DNA of 64,000 nucleotides from Rhodanobacter spathiphylli B39 (GTDB lineage: Bacteria > Pseudomonadota > Gammaproteobacteria > Xanthomonadales > Rhodanobacteraceae): contig NZ_AJXT01000046.1 of NCBI RefSeq assembly GCF_000264295.1, positions 1 through 64,000 of the forward strand, given 5' to 3'. A program made the translations under genes and the position numbers. The stretch's first letter is position 1; every line of letters begins with the position of its first letter. Under the pieces are notes generated by a model that was not told the DNA's origin, made no database searches, and worked only from the letters and a program-made list of their open reading frames with translations. This document shows positions 16,741 through 26,486 of this stretch, one piece after another.

Positions 16741-18732
16741 ATGAACACATCCAGCGCCAGCTCTCGACAGGGCCTTTTCCCACTGCTGTTTGCGCTGGTC
16801 GTCATTACCGCCGTCATGTGGCCAGCTCTTTCCGGCAGCTTCATCTTCGACGACTACACCATGTTTGCCGACAACAAGGTCATCCAGGGGGTGACCTGGA
16901 ACTGGCAGTCATGGCACGCCGTGTGGCTTTGGGCTGAACAAAACATCCAACGCCCGCTGGCCATGTTGAGCTATTCACTCAACTACGTGTTTGGAAGCAG
17001 CACCTGGGGGTTCAAGGCCACCAACCTGGCTATCCACCTGTTCAATACTTTGTTGCTGCTCACCTTGGCCAAGCGGTTGTTGTTAGCTGGCTGGCAGCCG
17101 CGTGCAAACGATGACGTCGCTACGCACGAACGTCGCACGGCCAAATGGGCACTGCTGCTGGCTACCGCTTGGGCGATACACCCGCTACAAGTCTCCACGG
17201 TCATGTATGTCGTGCAGCGCATGGAGCTGCTTGGGTTCACATTCACGTTACTGGCCCTGCTTGCCTACTGGCGGGCTCGCCAGCGGCAAATGACCGGCCA
17301 ACGCGACTGGACATGGTTGCTTGCAAGCATTGCCCTCATCGCCATGGGCTATACCGCGAAGGAAACGGCAGCGCTCACCCCCGGCTACATGCTGTTGATG
17401 GAGCTGACCGTTCTCCATTTCCGGGCGAAAAACGCAACAGTCGAAAAGATTTGGAAAATCGCATACGCCTTGGGTTGCATTGCAGCCATTGTCCTGCTGT
17501 TTTCCTACGTGCTTCCGCACTACGCACCACCTTCGTCTTTCGCCGGGCGCAATTTCAACGCATGGGAACGCACGCTGACGCAAATGCGCGTGCTGCCGAT
17601 GTACATCGGTTGGTGCGTACTGCCGCTGCCGAGCCTCACCCACTTCTATTACGACAACTACGTGGTTTCCACCGGCTGGCTTCATCCAGCCAGCACCCTG
17701 GTCGGGGGACTGTTCCTGCTAGCGCTCATGGGAACAGCCTGGAAAGTACGTAAAGGTCGCCCGCTACTGGCGCTAGGCATCGCCTGGTTCTTCATGGCCA
17801 ACGCCATCACCAGTGCACCGCTACCGCTGGAGCTTGTCTTTGAGCACCGCAACTATCCGGCATTGTTTGGCATCCTGCTCGCGATTACCGATCTGATATG
17901 GCTTGCCACACGGCGTGCGCACCCTCGAATGCCGGCGTTGCTGGGAGGGCTGCTGATCGTCAGCCTGGGCTTTTTCACGGTGCTGCGCTCTGCAACCTGG
18001 GGCAACCCGCTACAACTCGCGATGACATTGGTCAATGACAACCCGACATCGCCTCGCGCCAGCTACGACTTGGCCATGCGCTACATGCAGCTGTCGCGAA
18101 ACGACCCCAAATCGCCCATGTACCCTCGCGCCGTAGCAGAATTCGAACACACTGCGAGCCTCCCCAGTTCATCCCCACTCGCGGAACAGGCGCTACTGTT
18201 GATGGCGGCGAGCAGCGGCTCGCCCATCAAGCAAAAATGGTGGGATGGCTTTCTTCGCAAGCTTGAAACACGCCCCATTGGTCCGCAGGAATTCATTGCG
18301 CTTAATGCACTAGCAACCAAACGGGTCAACGACAATGCCACTGCTATCGACGATCACGAATTGCAGCGTGCGTTCGAGATCATGATCCAGCGCCAGCCAA
18401 AGCGAAGTACTTGGCACGTGCAGTACGCCGATCTTGCAAGCTTGGTTCTTCATGACGGAAAACTGGCGAAACAACAATTGCTGATCGCGTTGGAACTGGA
18501 ACATGACTCGCCCTCATTTGCCAAGGAACTAGGTCGGTATCTGGTCAATAACGAGCGCTACAGCGAAGCGCTCGCGGTTCTGACCAGAGTCATGGAAGTT
18601 GATCCTCCGCTGACTAAAGATCCGGAATTAAGTGATTTGAAAGCAAAGGCCGAGACAGCACTGGGACTGAAAGGCAACCACGCCCAGATAGAAGGTATTC
18701 AGTCACCCTCAGCTGTCCAAGACAAGCGTTAG
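16741..18732 (+). CDS. GT-C-like membrane glycosyltransferase with C-terminal TPR-like region
   Basis: This 663-residue protein has about 11 membrane helices. Its first large loop has FIFDDYTMFADN, and further on RPLAMLSYSLNYVFG, HPLQVSTVMYVVQRME, GYTAKETAALTPGY and LVFEHRNYPALFG. An Asp-rich first loop with a polytopic body and a helical-repeat tail is the plan of GT-C glycosyltransferases of the PMT/TMTC type, which use lipid-linked sugars outside the membrane. Its place directly after the pilin genes suggests pilin glycosylation, as TfpW does for some Pseudomonas pilins, but this is inference. ATG 16741 follows the pilin terminator by 33 bp and its ribosome site is weak. Confidence 0.75.
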   Translation: MNTSSASSRQGLFPLLFALVVITAVMWPALSGSFIFDDYTMFADNKVIQGVTWNWQSWHAVWLWAEQNIQRPLAMLSYSLNYVFGSSTWGFKATNLAIHLFNTLLLLTLAKRLLLAGWQPRANDDVATHERRTAKWALLLATAWAIHPLQVSTVMYVVQRMELLGFTFTLLALLAYWRARQRQMTGQRDWTWLLASIALIAMGYTAKETAALTPGYMLLMELTVLHFRAKNATVEKIWKIAYALGCIAAIVLLFSYVLPHYAPPSSFAGRNFNAWERTLTQMRVLPMYIGWCVLPLPSLTHFYYDNYVVSTGWLHPASTLVGGLFLLALMGTAWKVRKGRPLLALGIAWFFMANAITSAPLPLELVFEHRNYPALFGILLAITDLIWLATRRAHPRMPALLGGLLIVSLGFFTVLRSATWGNPLQLAMTLVNDNPTSPRASYDLAMRYMQLSRNDPKSPMYPRAVAEFEHTASLPSSSPLAEQALLLMAASSGSPIKQKWWDGFLRKLETRPIGPQEFIALNALATKRVNDNATAIDDHELQRAFEIMIQRQPKRSTWHVQYADLASLVLHDGKLAKQQLLIALELEHDSPSFAKELGRYLVNNERYSEALAVLTRVMEVDPPLTKDPELSDLKAKAETALGLKGNHAQIEGIQSPSAVQDKR

Positions 18733-18940
18733 CGCCGCGCCGACCACTCTTCGTCCGCCATCCGAACGTGATGCCTAGAAAGGGTCGCAGTGAATCACGA
18801 TCGATCTTGATCATCGAGCGATCCACGGCAGCCATGCTTATGTGAGAGAGTCACGGGCAGGTTCCTGAATAGCTGCCTGCCATGAACGCAATAACCAAAG
18901 ATCATGCGCACAGCGCCGGCCAATTCGAGGTCGCCTTCGT

Positions 18941-21181
18941 ATGACACTGCTTGCCCGTTGCCGCCATCCAGGCTCATGGCTCTTGCTGTTAGCCATGCTC
19001 TGCACCCTGTTTATCTACAGCACCGGCCTTCAAGGAGGCTGGCTGTTCGACGACTACCCCAACATCGTTGACAACCAGGGCGTGCATCCCGTCGACAACA
19101 GCATTGCGAGTCTGGTACGCGCCGCGTTGTCTTCTCCGGCCAGCGAGTTCAAGCGCCCGCTGGCTTCGCTGAGTTTCGCGGCAAACTACCTTGCCAGCGG
19201 GCTCGATCCGTACAGCTGGAAGTTGGCCAATGTGGTCATCCACCTGCTGAACGGGGCGCTGGTTTTCCTGTTGGCGCGCGTACTGCTGCTTGCGGCTTCT
19301 GAGGGATCGTCTCCAGTTTGCAAGGGATTTCCTTCGATCGTGCGCGATGATTTTCGATCGCCTGGCGAAGAGCTGTCGCGCACAGGGTGCGCTCCTACAT
19401 CCAAACGTACCGGCATCGTCGCTGCAATGATCGCGGGCGGCTGGATGCTGTTGCCGATCAACCTCACCGGCGTGCTGTATGTGGTGCAGCGAATGGAGAG
19501 CATGGCGAACCTGTTCGTGCTGCTTGGCCTGATCGGTTACGTCGCCGGTCGCCGGTGCATGCTTGTTGCAACCACCTCGACTCAAACCGGCCCTGCGCGC
19601 GGCGCCGGATCGGGCTGGGGTGGCTTCAGCCTGTGCCTGCTCAGCATCACCCTGCCCACCGTGCTCGGGTTGCTGGCCAAGGAAACCGCGGTGATGTTGC
19701 CGCTGTATGCGCTGCTGGTCGAGTGGGCGATATTCCGGTGGCGAAAGGCGGTGCCGCAAACCGTTGGCGCAAGCCGTTGGGTGCCGGAAATCCCGGCCAC
19801 ACCCACCACCGTAGGGCGGGCAATGCCCGCCACTCCCTTGCAAGGCGACCGGGATGAAGAACCGGCGGGCAGTGCCCGCCCTACGCTGGGTGAGTCGCGG
19901 AAGGACTGGCGCGTCATCACGCTGTTCCTGCTGGTACTGGCCTTGCCCTTGGTCATCGGCTTGGCATGGCTGCTGCCCGATCTCTTGAAACCGGAAGCCT
20001 GGGCCACCCGGGACTTCACCTTGGGCACCCGCTTGCTCAGCGAGGCGCGCATCGTCACGGATTACATCAGCTGGACTTTGCTGCCCACGCCGGATGCACT
20101 GTCGTTCTATCACGATGACTTCCGAATCTCGACCGGCTTGCTGGCGCCATGGACGACCTTGGCCAGCATCGTCTTCCTGGTCAGCCTGATGGCATTGTTA
20201 CCGTGGCTGCATCGACGCCAGCCGCTGGCCGCGCTCGGCATCGCGCTGTTTCTTGGCTGCCATTTGCTGACCGGCACCGTGCTTCCGCTGGAGCTGACCT
20301 ACGAGCATCGCAATTACTTCGCCAGCTTTGGACTGCTGCTGGCGGTTGTGCCGTTGCTGGCTGCGCCCTCACGCGGCATCGCTCCTACGGACGCGACGGA
20401 TGACGACTCATCAGCAAGTGAGTCCACGGATCGGCTACCGATGGCCTTACCGCGCTACGTGTTGCTGGCCGGATTGATGCTGCACTGGACGGCGCTTACC
20501 GCCATCACCGCCCATGCCTGGGGCGATCCGTTGCGACTGGCCGAGGAGCTGGCTTCGCGCGCGCCGCAGTCGCCACGCGCCCAGTACGAACTGGGCCGAA
20601 CTTACATTATCTACTCGCATTACGACCCCTCCTCGCCTTTCACCCAGCTGGCGTATGCACCACTGGAAGCTTCCGCCGCGCTGCCCCATTCCTCGATTCT
20701 TCCGGAGCAGGCGCTGATTTTCATGAACGCCCGCATGGGACTGCCACTGAAGGATGCGTGGTGGAACAGCATGATCGCAAAACTGAAAGCCCACCCGCCC
20801 GGGGTACAGGACGAAAGCTCGCTAGGTGCACTGACCCAATGCGCACGCGACCGTCACTGCACGCTGCCGGCACAGCGCATGGTGTCGGCATTCGATGCAG
20901 CCTTGGCACACCCGAACCCCGGTTCGCGCCTGCTTGCAACCTATGGTGACTATGCCTGGAACGTGCTGGACGAACACAACCTCGGCGAACGCCTGACCGA
21001 GCATGCCGTCCAGGCCACACCCGACGAACCCGCCTACCGGATCACCCTGGTGCGCATGCTGGTGGCACAAGGTCGCAAACAGGAGGCTCGCGCGGCACTG
21101 CGTGGACTGGAGGCGCTGAACATTGGCGGACGCCTGGACCGGGAACTGGATGAATTGCATGCGTTGGTGGATTTGCCTTAG
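18941..21181 (+). CDS. GT-C-like membrane glycosyltransferase paralog with REP-derived insertions
   Basis: This 746-residue paralog of the preceding gene has matching blocks: WLFDDYPNIVDNQ, KRPLASLSFAANY, LYVVQRMESMANL, LAKETAVMLPLY and LELTYEHRNYFASFG. Two loops are much longer than in the paralog. The extra residues, about 121-153 and 291-315, are encoded by palindromic repeats that elsewhere lie between genes. Both stay in frame, and the sequence is open to the stop. A third short stretch near residue 475 may be a decayed copy. The protein may be functional with loop insertions or on its way to decay. The gap before it (18733-18940) shows no gene. Confidence 0.75.
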   Translation: MTLLARCRHPGSWLLLLAMLCTLFIYSTGLQGGWLFDDYPNIVDNQGVHPVDNSIASLVRAALSSPASEFKRPLASLSFAANYLASGLDPYSWKLANVVIHLLNGALVFLLARVLLLAASEGSSPVCKGFPSIVRDDFRSPGEELSRTGCAPTSKRTGIVAAMIAGGWMLLPINLTGVLYVVQRMESMANLFVLLGLIGYVAGRRCMLVATTSTQTGPARGAGSGWGGFSLCLLSITLPTVLGLLAKETAVMLPLYALLVEWAIFRWRKAVPQTVGASRWVPEIPATPTTVGRAMPATPLQGDRDEEPAGSARPTLGESRKDWRVITLFLLVLALPLVIGLAWLLPDLLKPEAWATRDFTLGTRLLSEARIVTDYISWTLLPTPDALSFYHDDFRISTGLLAPWTTLASIVFLVSLMALLPWLHRRQPLAALGIALFLGCHLLTGTVLPLELTYEHRNYFASFGLLLAVVPLLAAPSRGIAPTDATDDDSSASESTDRLPMALPRYVLLAGLMLHWTALTAITAHAWGDPLRLAEELASRAPQSPRAQYELGRTYIIYSHYDPSSPFTQLAYAPLEASAALPHSSILPEQALIFMNARMGLPLKDAWWNSMIAKLKAHPPGVQDESSLGALTQCARDRHCTLPAQRMVSAFDAALAHPNPGSRLLATYGDYAWNVLDEHNLGERLTEHAVQATPDEPAYRITLVRMLVAQGRKQEARAALRGLEALNIGGRLDRELDELHALVDLP
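19300..19398. repeat. B1-type repeat inside a coding sequence
   Basis: It ends in TCGCGCACAGGGTGCGCTCC TAC and shares TTCCTTCG and TGCGCGATG spacer blocks with the intergenic copy at 12894-12991. It is translated in the GT-C-like gene, where it gives a loop with two cysteines and many charged residues. Confidence 0.8.
19811..19884. repeat. GTAG-type REP pair inside a coding sequence
   Basis: GTAGGGCGGGCAATGCCCGCC (19811-19831) and inverted GGCGGGCAGTGCCCGCCCTAC (19864-19884) are separated by 32 bases. The first base is also the first base of a codon, and the pair encodes about 25 residues rich in Gly, Ala, Pro and Arg without a stop. Confidence 0.9.
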
Positions 21182-21234
21182 CGGCCGGCAAGCGTGCCTT
21201 TCAGTCGACTGGACATTGGGTTATCCGGAGGCTT

Positions 21235-21297
21235 AAGCACCGACATATTGACGTCCTACGACCCAAATGGGAGTTTGGCGTCGATATATCGGTGCTT
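21235..21297. repeat. Long imperfect palindrome upstream of gmd
   Basis: A 19-base arm at 21235-21253 (AAGCACCGACATATTGACG) pairs with 21279-21297 with only two C/T differences, both still G-U capable in RNA. The 25-base centre can itself fold through CCAAA/TTTGG. It is more AT-rich than its surroundings and lies in the 298-bp gap between the GT-C-like gene and the polysaccharide operon. No other gene was seen in that gap. Confidence 0.8.
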
Positions 21298-21479
21298 GCC
21301 TTGGCAACACCCGTGACGCGCCCTGGAATTTCGCAGACTGCGGAACGACCGTCTGTGCATGTGCGATGACATGAGCAATCGCGAACCGCCAAGCACCATG
21401 GATACAACTGCCCCTACGCACACGGACAGCCAGCATTTAGACTGTTACCTTGCGGCAACCAACTGCCATCGGATCACAC

Positions 21480-22589
21480 ATGAAGCGCGCGCTTATCTCG
21501 GGAATTACCGGCCAGGACGGCGCCTATCTGGCGGAATTCCTGTTGGCCAAGGGTTATGAGGTCCATGGCATCAAGCGACGCGCGTCATCCTTCAATACCG
21601 AGCGCATTGATCACTTGTACCAGGATCCGCATACGCCAAACCGAAAGCTGGTACTGCACTATGGCGACCTGACCGACTCGACCAACCTGATCCGCATTGT
21701 CCAGCAGGTGCGGCCCGACGAAATCTACAACCTCGGTGCGCAAAGCCACGTGCAAGTCTCCTTCGAGACGCCCGAGTACACCGCCAACGCGGACGCCCTG
21801 GGCACGCTGCGCCTGCTGGAAGCTATCCGTATCCTCGGCCTGGAGAGCAGCACCCGTTTCTACCAGGCCTCAACTTCGGAGCTCTACGGACTGGTGGCCG
21901 AAACACCGCAAAGCGAACGCACACCGTTCCACCCGCGCTCGCCCTACGGCGTCGCCAAACTCTATGCCTACTGGATCGCGGTCAACTACCGCGAGGCCTA
22001 CGGCATGTACGCCTGCAACGGCATCCTCTTCAACCACGAATCGCCCATCCGCGGAGAAACCTTCGTCACCCGCAAGATCACCCGCGCCTTGGCCCGCATC
22101 CATCTCGGCCTGCAGGAATGCCTGTATCTGGGCAACCTCGATGCTCGCCGTGACTGGGGGCACGCTCGGGATTACGTGGAAGCACAGTGGCTGATGCTGC
22201 AACAGCCGCAGGCCGAGGACTATGTGATCGCTACCGGCAAACAGCATGCCGTGCGCGAATTCGTGGACTGCGCTGCGCGCGAACTAGGCATGGTGCTGGA
22301 ATGGGTCGGCAACGGTCTCGACGAGAAAGCCGTACTTGCCAGTGCATCCACCGATTCCGCAGCAAAACCAGGCCAGTGCATGGTTGCCATCGACCCACGC
22401 TACCACCGGCCAGCCGAAGTGGATACGCTGCTGGGCAACCCGACCAAGGCCCGCGAAAAACTCGGTTGGACGGCCCGCATTGGCTTCGAGGAGCTTGTAC
22501 GCGAGATGATGACAACCGACCTTTCCCATGCACGCCGTGACGCCTTGGTCGAACGCTCTGGCTTCCGGATCGCGCAGCACCACGAATGA
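21480..22589 (+). CDS. gmd: GDP-mannose 4,6-dehydratase
   Basis: This 369-residue member of the extended short-chain dehydrogenase family converts GDP-D-mannose to GDP-4-keto-6-deoxy-D-mannose. It has the NADP-binding motif [10 protein letters not shown] (residues 8-17), [23 protein letters not shown] with the catalytic Ser/Thr and Glu, and [11 protein letters not shown] with the catalytic Tyr and Lys. [17 protein letters not shown] is diagnostic for Gmd. ATG 21480 is ten codons into the open frame and gives the normal start. It is first in a ten-gene operon; its product can feed both the next gene (GDP-fucose) and the aminotransferase at 26924. Confidence 0.96.
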   Translation: MKRALISGITGQDGAYLAEFLLAKGYEVHGIKRRASSFNTERIDHLYQDPHTPNRKLVLHYGDLTDSTNLIRIVQQVRPDEIYNLGAQSHVQVSFETPEYTANADALGTLRLLEAIRILGLESSTRFYQASTSELYGLVAETPQSERTPFHPRSPYGVAKLYAYWIAVNYREAYGMYACNGILFNHESPIRGETFVTRKITRALARIHLGLQECLYLGNLDARRDWGHARDYVEAQWLMLQQPQAEDYVIATGKQHAVREFVDCAARELGMVLEWVGNGLDEKAVLASASTDSAAKPGQCMVAIDPRYHRPAEVDTLLGNPTKAREKLGWTARIGFEELVREMMTTDLSHARRDALVERSGFRIAQHHE

Positions 22590-23554
22590 ACTCGATGCGG
22601 ATGTCTTCCAAAATCTATGTTGCTGGCCATCGCGGCATGGTTGGCTCAGCCATCGTCCGGCGCTTGCAGGCGGAAGGCTACGACAACCTTTTGCTGTGCA
22701 CGCGGCAAGAGCTGGACCTGACCGACCAGCACGCTGTGGAAGCCTTCTTCGCCAGCGAGAGCCCCGAGTACGTTTTCTTGGCAGCCGCCAAGGTCGGTGG
22801 CATCCACGCCAACGATACCTATCCAGCGGAATTCCTGCGCGACAACCTCGCCATCCAGACCAACGTGATCCACAGCGCTTGGAAACACGGTGCGAAAAAG
22901 CTCCTTTTCCTCGGCTCCTCCTGTATTTACCCGCGTGACTGCCCGCAGCCGATCAAGGAGGAATACCTGCTGACTGGCCCACTCGAACCGACCAACGAGT
23001 GGTACGCCATCGCCAAGATCGCGGGCCTAAAGATGTGCCAGGCCTATCGCAGGCAATACGGCTTCGACGCAATCTGTGCTATGCCGACCAATCTCTATGG
23101 GCCGGGCGACAACTATCATCCGGAAAATTCGCATGTGGTGCCGGCGTTGATACGGCGACTGCACGAGGCCACGCAGAGCGGTGAAGCGAAGGTGCTTATC
23201 TGGGGCACTGGTAAACCGCTGCGTGAATTCATGCATGCGGACGACCTTACCGATGCGCTGTTACTTCTTATGCGCGATTATAGTAGCGAGTCCATCGTCA
23301 ATATCGGCTCCGGCCAGGAGCTGAGCATCGCGCAACTTGCGCACATGATCGCTGATGTCGTCAGCTTTCGCGGCGAACTCATGTTCGATCCGTCAAAGCC
23401 CGACGGCGCGCCACGCAAACAGCTCGACACCACACGCATGGAAGCACTGGGCTGGAAGGCACGCATCGCCTTGCGTGATGGACTTGCGCAGGCATGGCGC
23501 GCCTGGCTTGCGAGCGAATCGGCGCATGCGGGGGGCGATGCTGTCTCGCAATGA
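22586..23554 (+). CDS. fcl: GDP-L-fucose synthase
   Basis: This 322-residue epimerase/reductase makes GDP-L-fucose from the Gmd product using NADPH. It has [42 protein letters not shown] (catalytic Ser and Cys), [11 protein letters not shown] (catalytic Tyr and Lys) and [16 protein letters not shown] with the catalytic His. The start overlaps the gmd stop by 4 nt (ATGA). Its presence implies fucose or a derivative in the polysaccharide. Confidence 0.95.
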   Translation: MNSMRMSSKIYVAGHRGMVGSAIVRRLQAEGYDNLLLCTRQELDLTDQHAVEAFFASESPEYVFLAAAKVGGIHANDTYPAEFLRDNLAIQTNVIHSAWKHGAKKLLFLGSSCIYPRDCPQPIKEEYLLTGPLEPTNEWYAIAKIAGLKMCQAYRRQYGFDAICAMPTNLYGPGDNYHPENSHVVPALIRRLHEATQSGEAKVLIWGTGKPLREFMHADDLTDALLLLMRDYSSESIVNIGSGQELSIAQLAHMIADVVSFRGELMFDPSKPDGAPRKQLDTTRMEALGWKARIALRDGLAQAWRAWLASESAHAGGDAVSQ

Positions 23555-24888
23555 GCGCACTCAAGATTCCATTGCGCGTCGTCAATTCCACGCTGCGCTT
23601 GCTGCCCTCGACGAACATTCTGCGGCAGGCCGGATGGCTCGCGGTTGCAAAAATCGTTCAGGGCGTAGCCAGTATCGCGGCAACTCTTGCTGTCGCGCGT
23701 CATCTTGGCCCTGCGGAATTCGGCCTGCTCTCGCTTGCGTCAGCTATCGCACTGTTCGTCGGATCTGCCGCGTCTCTGGGCTTGGAGCAAATCGCAACGC
23801 GTGAACTGTCCACCGCAGATCCCTTTCGCCACCCACCGATGCTGTCCGTGCTCCGCCGCATGCGCGTGATCGGCGCGCTGCTTGGTTGCACAGTGTTGCT
23901 CGCAATCACCTTGACACCAAATGCACGCGGGTATGGGGTCTCCAGCCTACTTCTAATCCTTTGTCTGCTGCCGTTTGCGCAAGTCGGCGACCTGGCCGAG
24001 TGGCGGCTAATAGCCGCCGGGCGCAGCCGACGCGTTGCCTTCGCAACCGCGCTGTCCTCGCCGTTGGCTGCACTGGCGCGGCTGGCATTTGCACTCACCG
24101 ACGCAGGCGTCGCGGTATTCACGTGGCTGTTGGTCGGCGAATGGGCGCTCCGCTCGTTGCTGTTGGCGCTCTCCTCCCGCGACCGCAACTTGATCGCACC
24201 CGAGTCCGAGCCCATCCTTCTCGCAAGCGCACTTCCTCTGCTGCGCGACAGCTTGCCGCTACTCCTCAGTGGCATCGCCGTGTTCGTCTACATGCGCATC
24301 GATCAATTCATGATCGCCGCCTTGCTCGGGCCGCGCGAGGTCGGCCTGTATTCGGCGATTGTCGCCTTGGCCGAAGTGCCGCTGGTGCTCCCAGCCTTGT
24401 TGCTTCGTGCAGCGCTGCCAATCCTTACCCGCCAATCGGAAGCCGACCCTTTTCTACGCGACCAGACGCTTACGAGCCTGATGCGCAACGGTTTTTATCT
24501 GCACCTTGTGATCGCGCTCATTGCAGCGGCGTTCGCGAAACCACTTGTAGAGTTGCTGTACGGGCCCACCTTCGCTGCATCAGCGCAGGCGTTGGGTATT
24601 TTGGTTCTAGCCGCACCGTTCGTCGCACTGGGTGTGCTCAGCTCGTCTTGGTTGGTGCTTGAACGTCGTACTGGTCACGCCCTGCGTCGCACAATGGTAG
24701 GTGCTGTGTTAAACGTGGTGCTTAACCTATTCTTCATCCCGCGCTTCGGGGTTGCGGGCGCCGCAGCCGCGACGCTCGCCGCACAAGTGACGGCCACCTA
24801 CCTGATCGATGCCTTTCATCCGCAAACACGAGCCTTGTTCCACATGAAGAACCGCGCACTGTTTCCCCGCTTCCGGAGCGGAACATGA
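23551..24888 (+). CDS. wzx: Wzx-like polysaccharide flippase (MATE/MVF superfamily)
   Basis: This 445-residue protein has 12-14 predicted membrane helices. It shows the oligosaccharide flippase pattern: AVARHLGPAEFGLLSLASA in helix 2, MRIDQFMIAALLGPREVGLYSAIVALAEVP in the middle and FFIPRFGVAGAAAATLAAQ near the end. It should move lipid-linked repeat units across the inner membrane. It overlaps fcl by 4 nt and the next gene by 4 nt. No polymerase (Wzy) or chain-length regulator (Wzz) was recognised in the window. Confidence 0.88.
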   Translation: MSALKIPLRVVNSTLRLLPSTNILRQAGWLAVAKIVQGVASIAATLAVARHLGPAEFGLLSLASAIALFVGSAASLGLEQIATRELSTADPFRHPPMLSVLRRMRVIGALLGCTVLLAITLTPNARGYGVSSLLLILCLLPFAQVGDLAEWRLIAAGRSRRVAFATALSSPLAALARLAFALTDAGVAVFTWLLVGEWALRSLLLALSSRDRNLIAPESEPILLASALPLLRDSLPLLLSGIAVFVYMRIDQFMIAALLGPREVGLYSAIVALAEVPLVLPALLLRAALPILTRQSEADPFLRDQTLTSLMRNGFYLHLVIALIAAAFAKPLVELLYGPTFAASAQALGILVLAAPFVALGVLSSSWLVLERRTGHALRRTMVGAVLNVVLNLFFIPRFGVAGAAAATLAAQVTATYLIDAFHPQTRALFHMKNRALFPRFRSGT

Positions 24889-25502
24889 AGCTTCCTATGT
24901 GGATACGACACTGCATCGCGCGCATTGAAGCGAGCAATTCAGGTTACCTGGATCAGGTGGGCTGGATTCGTACCCGCGCCGAGCGCATCGCTCTCGATGC
25001 GAGCGGTGAGCCCATGCCGTGGTTCACCTATCCCGCATTGCACTTTCTCCGCGAGCGCGTCAAGCCAGATTGGCGCGTACTCGAGTTCGGCGCAGGCATG
25101 GGAACGCTATGGTGGAGTCGCCATGTGCGCGAAGCCGTAGCCATAGAGCATGACGCGGACTGGGCAGATCATGTAACCAACAAATGCAATGCACGACTGA
25201 TTCGCGTATCCGCCGGCAGTGCAGAGGATTACCTGCGGCCCGCGCTCATTTCAGGGACCTACAGTGTGGTAATTGTGGATGGCATTTTTCGCAACGAGTG
25301 CCTCGCGATCGCACCAAGCCTTCTGGACAATGGTGGAGTGATCGTGCTTGACGATGCACAGCGCGAAGAATATCGATCCGCTGTCGAGGCATTACGCGGA
25401 CAGGGATTCAAGCTGCTCCCGCTGCATGGGCCACAACCGGTCAGCAAGCACCCAGGCTGCACGGCCATCCTGTACCGCGACGTTAACGTGCTCGGTTTGT
25501 AG
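24885..25502 (+). CDS. SAM-dependent methyltransferase-like protein of the polysaccharide operon
   Basis: This 205-residue protein has a Rossmann methyltransferase core: LEFGAGMGTLWWSRHV (motif I), AIEHDADW (motif II acid), YSVVIVDGIFRNECL and GGVIVLDDAQREEY. It is coupled to the flippase by an ATGA overlap. The substrate cannot be read from the sequence; sugar methylation is likely from context. Confidence 0.8.
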   Translation: MKLPMWIRHCIARIEASNSGYLDQVGWIRTRAERIALDASGEPMPWFTYPALHFLRERVKPDWRVLEFGAGMGTLWWSRHVREAVAIEHDADWADHVTNKCNARLIRVSAGSAEDYLRPALISGTYSVVIVDGIFRNECLAIAPSLLDNGGVIVLDDAQREEYRSAVEALRGQGFKLLPLHGPQPVSKHPGCTAILYRDVNVLGL

Positions 25503-25505
25503 ACA

Positions 25506-26465
25506 ATGTCCGCAAACTACGCGCCAATCGCATATTTCGCGTTCAACCGCCCCGCGCACACCGAGCGAACCCTGGCTGCACTTGCCGCTAATCCGCAGGC
25601 GGAGGCAACAGATCTGCATGTATTCGTGGACGGCGCTCGCAACGAAGCAGAGTGCCCGCTTGTCGCTAAAGTGCTGGACGCGGTGCGTGCTGTGCAGGGA
25701 TTCCGAACGGTCACGGTGCATGCATCCAAAGCCAATCAAGGGCTCTATTCCGCGATCACGGGGGGCGTGAGTCGTGTACTCGCCGATGCGGGCCGAGTGA
25801 TTGTCGTCGAGGACGATATCCTCGTCTCACCGTTCTTTCTGGCCTACATGAACGAAGGACTGGATCGCTTCGAATCGGATTTGCGGGTCGGTTCGATCCA
25901 CGCATACAGCCCGCCGATCGCTGGTCTGCCGGATCATTTCTTCCTGCGCGGCGGCGATTGCTGGGGCTGGGCGACCTGGACGGACCGCTGGAGCCTCTAC
26001 CGTGAAGATACTCATGAGCTCGTCAGCGAACTCGTGGCAAATGATCAAATAGACGCATACCTTAGTATCTACGGGCACCATTCGCTCGTTCATCTCATCA
26101 AACGCGCTTGGGGGCGGAACTTTTCTTGGGCGTCAAACTGGCATGCGAGCCTTTTCCTGGCGGGCAAATTGACTTTGCATCCCGGCCGATCGCATGTCGA
26201 GAATATAGGCAACGATGGCACCGGCACACATGCTGCGGATTCTGGCATTTATGCCACAAAAACCACAGAATCGTACGATGGCATTGGCGCTGTTCATGTT
26301 CTCCACGACAGCGATTGCGCTAAAGCCATGCGCGATTTCATGGACGGTGTCGCATGCGAAACTCCCTACAGAATATTGCGACGTAAGCTGGTAACCCTGC
26401 TGTTCAAGTGGAACGCTCATTTGATCTTCGCAAAGCAGCGCGGCAGAACAGGCGCGAACGTGTAA
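25506..26465 (+). CDS. Glycosyltransferase, GT-A fold (family 2/GNT-I-like)
   Basis: This 319-residue cytoplasmic protein has the N-terminal nucleotide-sugar fold IAYFAFNRPAHTERTLAAL, LHVFVDGARNE and the acidic metal-binding block VIVVEDDILVSPFFL, then GGDCWGWATWTDRW. This resembles the GT2-like sugar transferases often annotated next to HlpA-type proteins. It starts 3 nt after the methyltransferase and probably adds one sugar of the repeat unit; donor and acceptor are unknown. Base composition from about 23.5 to 26.4 kb looks less GC-rich than the flanks. Confidence 0.78.
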   Translation: MSANYAPIAYFAFNRPAHTERTLAALAANPQAEATDLHVFVDGARNEAECPLVAKVLDAVRAVQGFRTVTVHASKANQGLYSAITGGVSRVLADAGRVIVVEDDILVSPFFLAYMNEGLDRFESDLRVGSIHAYSPPIAGLPDHFFLRGGDCWGWATWTDRWSLYREDTHELVSELVANDQIDAYLSIYGHHSLVHLIKRAWGRNFSWASNWHASLFLAGKLTLHPGRSHVENIGNDGTGTHAADSGIYATKTTESYDGIGAVHVLHDSDCAKAMRDFMDGVACETPYRILRRKLVTLLFKWNAHLIFAKQRGRTGANV

Positions 26466-26486
26466 CTTCACTGGCTTGGTGAACCT

